Source: Monomorium pharaonis
Lineage: Eukaryota > Arthropoda > Insecta > Hymenoptera > Formicidae
DNA length: 64,000 bases
Assembly: GCF_013373865.1 (NCBI RefSeq)
Contig: NC_050468.1
Location: 12,512,496 to 12,576,495 of the forward strand
Reading direction: 5' to 3'
Shown here: positions 50,201 to 61,100 of the stretch, one piece after another
Numbering within the stretch: position 1 is the stretch's first letter
Layout: each line of letters starts with the position of its first letter
Translations under genes and position numbers: made by a program
The notes under the pieces: model-generated
The model's database searches: none
Told to the model about the DNA's origin: nothing
The model's input: only the letters and a program-made list of their open reading frames with translations

Positions 50201-53200
50201 AATAAATATTTTTTTTAATAGTACTAATAACATATTTTATAGGAAATCAATAATATTTATTTCAAACAAATAGTATTTTCTAAATTATAGAAAGTATTAC
50301 TTGTTTTAAATAAATATTATTAATTTTCTATAAAATATGTTAATATCTATAAAATATTAGTATTATTCAAAGAAATATTTATTTGAAACCAGCATTTTTT
50401 TCTCTCAATGTATGCTTGTCTATTGGCCGTTCTCAATTTAAATTGTATATATAAATCACGGTCTTATTCCAATTACTATTATGTATTATACTAGAAATTA
50501 TTATTGATTTAATAAATTGAATGATAAATTGAAGCATAAGTTACACCATCCAAAATCAGCTTATTGGCAATATTGGCATCATATTATTTTCTAGATTTAT
50601 TTATCTGAGCCTACTAGATTTTCTATATTTATTGATATTTTTAGTATGTTTAATAAAAAAAAAAAGTGATAATATGGACCCCTTAGTTACATTGGAAACA
50701 TTATTGGAGTACCAATATCATTTTAGCCTTTTAGTAAAAAACAAGGATAAACATATATGAGGGTACTCAAATATTTCCGAACACAATCCTGCTAATGTAA
50801 ATTTATTGAAAATTATGTTACAAGTAACGCTATATATCTCTTTCAAAAAATCTTTAATTCTTGGATTTATATTCAAAATCCAAAAAAGTATAGAAACCGA
50901 TTATAGTACTGTTTTATAGATTTTTTTATTACATTATTATTGCGCTTTTACTTTATTAATTTGTGTTTTCATACTAATAAAACATGAAAATATTCTCATT
51001 TTTAATGGTTTATATCTTGATTAATAAAAAAATTACAGATGTCCAGAAACAGAAACATTATAGGAACTATTTTAAACCCTAACTGTGGCATTATTATTTT
51101 ATTCCAATTTTTCGGATTATTTCTCCAGTAATGTTGCGTAACTATTCATTGTCTTATCTAGAGATTATCATTCTACTCTTGTATATAGTATTTGTTTAGA
51201 ACAATTAACTATACTTGAACATTATGATCCATCACACTGGATCAGATTTTATCATTTAACTTTTATCGATAATTACTCTGATGTAAGTTACATTCTTTCA
51301 TTTTATCCATTATTAAAAATTTGTTTTCTTTTTTTTTTATTATTAAAAAATATTTTTTATTAATAAATTTTATTAATAAATACACTATGCCATGAAAAAT
51401 ATTGTAATTTTTATGAGAATCTATTTATTTATAAAAAATCATAGATAGTAAGAAAACGATTCTAAAATAACTTTTTATGAATTTTTGTTTCAATGTTTTA
51501 TTGATTTTATATGCACATGGGTATCTCTAAATAAACGTCACTTGAAAGAACTGCTAAATCATAAGGTAAAAAACGTAAAAACACAAGACCTTATCATTTT
51601 ATCAAGAATCTTACCAAGAATCTTATCATTATTATTTTTCAAACAAGAGATAAAATAATTAATATAAATATTGATATCTGTTGCAACTGTAAGTTATTGC
51701 AACTTTAACTGTCAAACGTGTGATACGTTTTGATATACAAATTCATAACCACAATGAGGGGTGAGTTTCCAAGATTAAACTTTAAACAATTTTTTAAAAC
51801 AGATGGATAAATAAAGTGATACGTAACAATTTGGTTTTTTAATGTTAACGTGCAAGTGTGATATTAAATTACTCATCAAATATTGAAATAAAAGTGCTCC
51901 TAGAGGCGCATTTTACTTAACACTCACAAACATTATTTATTCTTGTTTAAATGATAATTGATATTAACATCAAAGATAAATATATAATTCCAAAAACATT
52001 GTGAGCGTTAAGTAGAACGCATAGCTGGAATCGGTAAAGTTTTTTTATAAAAAATTTATATATTTAATATTGCCTCTACAAATCAACACTAGATGTTCAC
52101 GCGCATAATTAATCATTTAAATTTACAATTACCAACACATAGTGCGCGCCGAGAAAGAGTTTAAATTTTCGAACTGACATAAGAATTCGCGTCTCAAAAC
52201 GTATGGGCTGACGCGTTAATGAACTTTGACTTCTCATATCTCTGGAATCAATTGTCGGATCAACTTAAGTTTTTTTTGTGATTGATACCTCATAAGGTAT
52301 CATTCGGCACACAATTCAGTTTCAAAGTCGCGAGCCTCAAAAGAGACTATTTTTGAAGTCACTTTATCTCAATCAGTCTTAAAACAGATTTCTTTTTTTC
52401 GCTAGAATATGTAATATTACAAATTAAATTGACTACTAATTTAATATCTTTTGATGTTAAAAAGCATTTAAAGATGTTTCCTTTACTTCAATTCCGGAAA
52501 AGACGGTAAAGAAATTATTGCAAAAAATAATATCTCAGCCAGGATTTGAATTTTCCATCATTCTATGAAAACATACTAGCTAATTCAATAATTAACCGAG
52601 GCATATGGTGATACTTCTCGCAATAACCGATATATGTGTAAATAATAGGATAATGCACTTTTCAAGCGTTATGTGCTGGTGATTGGAAATTTAAATGACT
52701 AATTATACACGTGAACATCTAGTGTTGGCTCGTAGAGGCGATATCAAATATACATGGAAAAAATTATATAGTAAAAATAACTATGTGCGATAATAGTCAC
52801 GGACCATAAGAAAAAATTTAAAATAATTATATCACAAGTAGTATAAATACTATGATAATTTGATGAAAAACATAATAAAACTTTTCATAATTTCTTTCTT
52901 GGTCCGCATTTACTATTTATCATAATAATTTTACTATAAAATTTTCTCTATATATATATTTCTGATTTTAAGCTATTCAAGCCGGTGATAAAAATTTCTA
53001 TTGGATATTTATTTTTATCTCCATTCTTTCATAAATTATATTTGAAAGTACGTTTTAAATGTAAAGAAGATTTAAGTCCAAGTAAGTTAAAATTTTAAAT
53101 AAGAGACAATTTTTATCATCGTTTATTTAATGCTTATTAGCGAAAACAAATCTTGCACGCAATAGCGTTCTGGATCATGAAAGTCGAAAAAATTATTCTT

Positions 53201-55237
53201 TGTTACACAGCAGAATTAAAGCTGCTTTTGTGATATCATAAAAAATATTCAGACGAAACGTAGATGCTAGAGAATTTTATTTATGATTTTGATAATTGAG
53301 AATGCGTCTTATAATTTATAGGACACTATACGGTGATTGTCGCCGCATTAATATTCATCGCTATCAAAGTATCTGCGAGGCAAATTCCGAGGAAAGCATT
53401 TATAGAGTGTCCGCCATCAGAAACCGTCAAACTGCCTTACCCAGAGGACTGTACTCCATATTATTACGTTTGTAAAGACGGCAATGGTACCCTTAATAAG
53501 TGTCCCAACGGGATGCACTTTAATAAGGATATTATTATGTGTGACTTTCCAACTGCCGAATGTCTTGCATTAACAACACCTCCGACAATTAACCCAACAA
53601 CGGCTTCGACAAAACCTCCGACAGATTCCCCAAATCCTTGTTAAAATATTAAGTAATTCCGATATATATAAGTCATACTCTTATGAACATGGAAAATTTA
53701 TTTTATCAGTTATTATTAATAAGGTTTAAAGTAAATAAGTTATATCAATAAAAGTTTACTAATCTACTATTTAAAACAATTATTTTTAACGAACATTTAT
53801 TTGCTTTTGTGAACACTTTCAAAAATTAACCTTTACATTTTGACTTATATCAACTTTTACATAAATGAAATAATAAAACTGAATGAAGAATACAAGAGCT
53901 GAGCGTTTGCTTTTTTAGTATTTTGCTATACTTTATCCTTTCTTATCCTACACTTATGAATCATAAAATAATCTTTTACACTTCTTATGGAGAAAGTAAT
54001 TATTTTACGTAAATTGTAATATACATGGTTGCGCTACATTAACAAATAAATTTAATTTACAGTTGAAAAGTTTATATTCAATTTAACATTATAGATATAG
54101 ATATATTTCACATATTCAAATAATCCACTTAAATTTCTATGTTAATTTAACACAAAATAAATATGTTAGAAAGTATCCTAATAATTTTTTTCATAATTTT
54201 TATATGAATTGGAACACTTAAAAAATATTAAGAAAATCTACATCTCTTCTCAGAATTTGTCATATATGTTATTTTTAATATATTAGTTTAATGAAGAGCT
54301 CTAGAACAAGCTCTATACACTGAGAAAAAAAAAGTAATTGATTCAACAATATTTTTTAGTTACAAGCTGCCAACAAAAAATATATTCAATACAACAATAT
54401 ATGGTATAGCAATATAAATACATAGTCCAATCAACATTATTGCACTTGCGTTAACAGCAAATATTATTGTATTAAGTATATCTTTGGTTGGCAGCCCGCA
54501 ACTGAACGTTTTGTTGAATCAATTACTTTTTTTCTCAGTGTATAAGTAAATTTTTCTATTCCTTACCTGTGCAATTATATTTACTTTTCTATAGTATTTC
54601 GCACAAGATTATTATCTAATCAAATGATAAGATAATTGTATGATATAAAAATTAACACATTTATTGCAACCACTAGTTATTATAAATAAGAAGGTAATTT
54701 TTCCGAACCACGGCTCCACCTCCAAATGGGCTGAAATATTTTGTAATGGCTTTTTATGCTTAGAAAGTAATGCAAATAACAATTTTTAGTCGGGGAAAGT
54801 CCAAAAAAAGTTATAAACGAAAAAGATTTTAAAATGCACCATTTTTTCTAATTAATGTGAAATAAAATTAATCCTCCCAGGGACACACACACACACACAC
54901 ATACACACACACACATGCACACACACATCCTTTCTACTTACGGCACCTTTACCGACGGGGTGAATACGGAAGGCCCTCTTGCACCTTCCCCGTGTGTATG
55001 TGGCCACAACAAAAAAGTATCAATTAAGTGTCTTTAACATGGATGTACGACAGAAATTTCGCACCCGTTACACGTCACTTTGTCTCGAATAATACTGTGC
55101 AAATATGACATTTGTCTTGTAAAAATTCAATGCTTATGAACAGTGGATTATTTATACACACGCACCGTACTTTTGCGCACTTCTACCCAGGGCACTCCTA
55201 TCGACGAGGTGAGTGCCAAAGGCCCCCCTACACGCGC

Positions 55238-55287
<50 letters not shown>

Positions 55288-58018
55288 ACCCCCGAGAGAA
55301 CGAATTTCATTCCACATTAATCAGAAAACAATGACACATTTTAAAATCTTTTTTGTATATAACTTTTTTTGGACTTCCTCCGACTAAAAATTTTTATTTA
55401 CATTACTTTTTAACCATAAAAAATTTACTCAGGTAATATTGTAACCATAAGAAGCCACTACATAAAATTTCAGCCTATTTGGTTATGGAACCGTGATTCA
55501 GAAGAATTACCAATAAGAATAAAGCTGATCTACAATATGATACATGGAGTAAGCAAGAAGTAAGAAGTAAGGCCTGATCTACAATAGCTGGAGTAAGCAT
55601 GGAGTAAGAAGTAAGTGTAAGATAATTTCCTTCTGCGCTGATTGATCGAGTGTTAAGAAAAGCAGGAGTAGGAGTAAGACGAAATAAAAATAATTTATTT
55701 CACTTACGCCCTTATGCCAGCTTTCTTACACTGGATTAACCTTTTTACGCCTAGTCTTACTTCTTACTCTATGCTTACTCCAACTATTTTAGACCAAGCC
55801 TAATATCACTTTCTCCCCTACTTAATTTAACCCTAAAAGAAATAGTAGTAGAGTAGTAGATATATTTTATTTTTATTACATAATTTAATCTGAGTGGTAC
55901 ATATTCTCGAATTTCTATTCACAAATAAATTTGAATATAACTAAAAAATAAGAATTTATACGAAAACATCAACATGGAGGTCCATATTACTACTTTTCTT
56001 TCTATACTTTTTCAATTTCGATTCATCAATAAGACATATAATCCTTTTCAGAGATTATCAGATTATTGTAGTCAGCATGTTATCCGAAAATGATGACGAA
56101 CGTGTTTATATGGAACGTTGGGCGATATGTTTCAATGGAAATACAAAGTCGGAATGTTTCATAGATTTTCAGGGCTTCACGGAATACGCAAACGTCAGTT
56201 TTAGTAATCAAAATATCGTGAGCTTCGCACCAACATTTCCAGGATGTCAAAATTTGAAGCAGTTCTGTATGCGAAATATCACTCGACATACAATAAAGTA
56301 AATTTATAAAAATATTAATATTATTTACAAATAATTACGTATTAATATTAGAGGACCTAGACTTGTTGGCACAGTTTTTACAATTTTAGCACTTGACTTT
56401 TTAAAAAATCAATTAGTGTGATTAAACTGTAATACAATAAAAAGAACGTTTTTCTACACTTTCACGTCGAGAACGATTTAGTATACTGTATTTTTTCTTT
56501 GTAGTAAATACGAACATCTTACGTTGTAGTTAATACTCTGATAAAAGAATAAATTGGCACATGTCCAGTACAAATTATTTATGAAACATACATATTAAAC
56601 GTAACAGAAATAAAACAAATAAAAGACAATTGCATCTATTTTTTTAGTATAGATTTATTTGTAAAGTTATTTTGTAATTATTATAATTACACTGTTATTT
56701 AAAATAACATGTATAGAAATAGAAATTTTAAACTTTTATTTTTTTAAACAATATGTTACAATATTTATTCTCTCAAATTCAAGAAAATTAATTTCAAATA
56801 AGTAAAAAATTTTTTTAACAAAGTTTTAAAACCGTCGAAAATTCATCTATTACGTTTTCTTGAATCAGATTTTTCTTTTTAAAAATATTTTTTCTTTAAT
56901 GGTTAACCTGTTTTTTTAAATAATATTTATTTGACTTAAATATTTTAAGTAAAAATTAAGATAAAATTTATGTTATAAAAAAATATTTTATTAAAAAATA
57001 TTTTAATATATTATTTTCCATTGCTTTTGTATAAATATATAAACGGAACGCAATCATAACAAAAAATCAATTGATTACACATGTAAAGCATTAAAACAAT
57101 ACATTATGTCGAAACTATTACTTAAATGCTTTTATCATAAATAAAGTTTTAAAAATATAAAAACTATATTTTTGTCTATAATTATGTATCTACAATTTTA
57201 TCTCTATATAATAATATAGATAATAAATCTATAATTGCATCTATTATAATAAAAAATTAATAATATTTTTAGAATAATAAATTGTTAATCTATTGTTCAA
57301 CTGTCTTTGATTAATACGATTTTCTTTTAGATATGAATTTATTAAAGTAACGCCTGAACTTCAAATGCAAAATGGAAAGGGAAAAATTTGTTCTAACGAT
57401 ATCATTATTCACGAATGGTTATTTTGTCCTATCATACTTGGAGATTATGAATTTGATATAAACTGCATATTAGTCGTACTAAAAAACGGGAATCCCATTG
57501 GTCCTAGCATTTGCGTAACATTACATGTGATAGGAAGATGCGAATCAGGCTTTCTTGTGGTAAATTAATAAATAATACATCCTCTGCATGTAAGTGAGTA
57601 TACTCTCTAAATTGCAATTAGTGTATCACTGATTTGTAGCGGTATACTTATAGCTGTAATAATTTAGTAAATATTTACTGTCTTTTACTTCATAATTAGT
57701 GTATATAATCATTAAAAGATCAGTGTACTTAACTACTTAACAAGTTATAATAAGTATAATTACTAAAAATCACTATATTTTTACTGCTTTCACTTATTTT
57801 TCACTGATTGTAATTTAAAGAGTAGTGCAAATTAAAAACACTTCGTTAAAAGATTTTATTGATCGTAATCTTTAATTCCTTTGAAATTAATTAATTTGGC
57901 TTATATTTTGCTCGATGGAATTAAGATCTAGATGAATATTTGTAATAGATAATCTGTTAATAAAAAAACAGTAATTAATTTCTCAAAGTATTTTTATGAT
58001 GCTTTTTACCATTTATAC

Positions 58019-58103
<85 letters not shown>

Positions 58104-61100
58104 TATATAATATCTAATTAAAGTACAGGCAAAATATTTCAAAGAAAAAAAATGCGTAGGACACAAATGTTGTAAAATGTACATTAAGTATTATAATAAA
58201 ATAATAATTTTAATATTATAATATAATAATAATCTCATGTATATCAATAATGTATATTGTTATATTTAGTCAATGCCGGATGAATTAAATTTCGGAATTC
58301 AGGCTTACAAAGATATGAAAGAATTAAATTTTCACTTGTTTAACTTGAGTTCCGTAAACATTCATTATAAAATGACATATAGTCATTGCAATTGGCTACA
58401 TATCGGGAATCTAGAGCGTGATGTAAAAATACATCCAGTTGCGGACACTGTTCTTGCCGGAGAAGATAAAGTCATTACAGTTTTTATCACACCTACTACG
58501 CCAGGTTATTATGAGTTTTTTGTGCAATATTTTGTGAGGATAAGGTCTGATACAAATACATTGATTCCGAAACAGATAGCAAGGAATATCTGTAAAGTGC
58601 GTTGCTTATGTATATTGCCTACTCTAAAGGTAAAATGCAGTGCATAATATTATTTTAAAGTTTGCCACTAAAAGTGCACTTTTAAATATATTATAATTAA
58701 AGATTTTCTGAGAATCAAACAAGTCCAAAAAATTAAGTTTCCAGGAAACAAGAATCTTCTTATTTTAAATAACTTTTCAAGTAAATATTAATTATTCTTC
58801 GGACATATAACAAGTATAAGAACAGGTTTATAGATTTTCATTAATAAAAAAACTCATTTAAAAAAGAACATAAATAAAAAACTTTTAAACTTATATTTAT
58901 TGGGATTTAATACTTTTATTATCTATTTATCGTATAATATATTACATTTACTTTTTTAATAATAAATAAGGAAATATTACTTAAACTATAAAACTATATA
59001 TTACTTAAACTATAATTATTTTCACTTTCAGATACAAAATTTTACAAATTGTTTTTAACGCATCCTTTTATATTTTTCTTGATATGGTAATTTTTCTTCA
59101 AACATATAGTTATAAGAAAACAAGATTTTAATTAATATTTTGAGAACCTATCAAAAAAACAAGAAACCTCTAAACTTGTTTAATTCTTATAGAATTTTTG
59201 TATTAACTGTCTATTTATATTTACATTTCCTGTTTTCTGTTTGATTTTTACTGAAACAAAACTGTTCATAATATAACGTTACCAATAAAGAATAACATTC
59301 AGAATAACCCAAAAATAAATGGACTTGTTTGGTTTTTGTAAGAATTTCTTTAATTATAATTATAATAATTCAATACAATAATTGTAATAAATACAAAAAT
59401 CATTATTTTTTATAAACAGGTGACAGATTTGCAATATTGCGGATCCTATCCAAACATAAGTAAAGTTTTTCTTTGGAAACTGATGAAAGTGAATGAGTAC
59501 ATAAAATTTTATTCAATTATTTTATAAACATAATTCATATAGTTTTAATGCATGTATGTATGCATTTTTAGGCTCAATATGTTACTCAAAAATTTACAAT
59601 CGACAATGTCACAAACATTGTACATAAACTTTCCGGCAATAATTTTACAAGAAAACCCGATTGTGGTAAAATTGCTTTTAACAAACGCAACTGCAGTAAA
59701 TGCTTCATGGAATATAAAAAAAGTGCAACTCTGTTCTTGCCAGCCAGTTGCAAAAAGCCAAAGCTTTAAATTTCAACAAAGTACAAAGTATGATTGCCTG
59801 CATAGAAAAGTGTGTTCTATACAGCCAAAAATCCAAAATCTAAAAGTACCCCTCATAATGTTATAATAATTTTTTCATTTATCTTATTTTTATTTATTTA
59901 TCTTCTAACTTATTTATTTAATATCATTTTTATACAAAACACAGCCAAGAGAAAAGCTCTGGATAACGCTAGAGTTGCATTACGCATTGTTAGGAAAGAC
60001 CGAGACAAAGTGGGATTTAAATCTTGGAAATAATCGTCATATTTTTTTGATTATGACAATTGAATGTTTATCCGATTCCGATAATAAGCTTCACCTTTTA
60101 AACGGCACGCATTTTAAATTCCAGCATGTTTATTTTGGTGAAAAAGATCCTATTTATCAGGTTATTTTCAGTTTAAAGTACAACAATATTTAAAAATACA
60201 ATAAAGATACATTATATTTAAAGATACAATAATGTTCTTAATAAAAAAATTTTAATAAAACTTTAATAAAACTTTAATAAACTTAACGTTTCATTAAATT
60301 TTGATAAAATTTTAATAAATGTGCAATAGAATTTTATTTATATTTTATTTAAAATATTATTTTTTGTATTTAATAAAACAAATATTTTAATAAGAAAATT
60401 CAATGCAAATTTAATAAAATATTTTATTAATAAAATTATTAACAAAAATATTAATATTATTTAATAAAAAAGTAAAAAATTTCGTCAAAATTGTAAAAAA
60501 TTTTTAATAAAAATACAATAAAAATTCGCAGATGCTCTATAATATTTTATTAAAATTAATAAATATTTAATCAGATTTTAATAAAATCACTAATCAAAAT
60601 GTAAAGTGAATATAAAATTCAACAAAATATCAACGAAATATTTCATCAAAATCTATTAAAATTTTTCCACCAAGCAAAAATCTGTAACACCGTGGAAATG
60701 TTTCAGGTGTGTTGGATGTACAACAATACGAATCGCAGCATTCCATTTTCCATAAACGTAAGAACAATGCGCGAAATAAATCAGAAATATTGCTATAAGG
60801 TTTTTTCCTGCGCAACTCCACACACAATTGTGAATCCACAATCTTTTGTTCCAATTCTTTTAAAATTTCAGCCAAGGCAATTCGGTATATTTAAAGTATG
60901 TAAGAAAAGTAAATAAGAAATTTAATAGACTAAATTAATTTATAAATTTTTCTTTCCGAATAAAAAAATGTACAATTATTGTATCTCTTTTTCAACAGGG
61001 AAAGTTGCGTTTGACTCTAGGTGACAAAGAGGAAGAACTGATACTCGAAGGTGAATCATCTTTGCCATATAAACCTATTACAATTGAGGAATATGTACCA

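Larger units (their letters stand above)
49551..51660. other. AT-rich intronic sequence with MITEs and a tRNA-like fragment
   Basis: It contains a tRNA-like/SINE-like fragment (about 49860-49925, minus), a partial copy of the 9041-9185 MITE core (near 49957) and a CACTGAG MITE (50174-50410). No reading frame resembles a gene. Confidence 0.5.
32503..56051 (+). other. Giant intron 6 of CFAP65
   Basis: The donor GTATTT follows exon 6 (CA|GTATTT) and the acceptor TTTTCAG precedes exon 7 at 56052. The phases agree: CA plus A gives one codon. The protein reads through without loss across a family-conserved region. The 23,549-bp intron holds a TA-flanked element, a TIR-bounded 164-bp satellite array, an 11-bp minisatellite, a 5S-like gene, MITEs and a nested peritrophin-type gene. 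Confidence 0.85.

Noticed and set aside
57975..58184. Minus-strand Cys/Val repeat frame
   Set aside because: It is translation of the (AC)n microsatellite.
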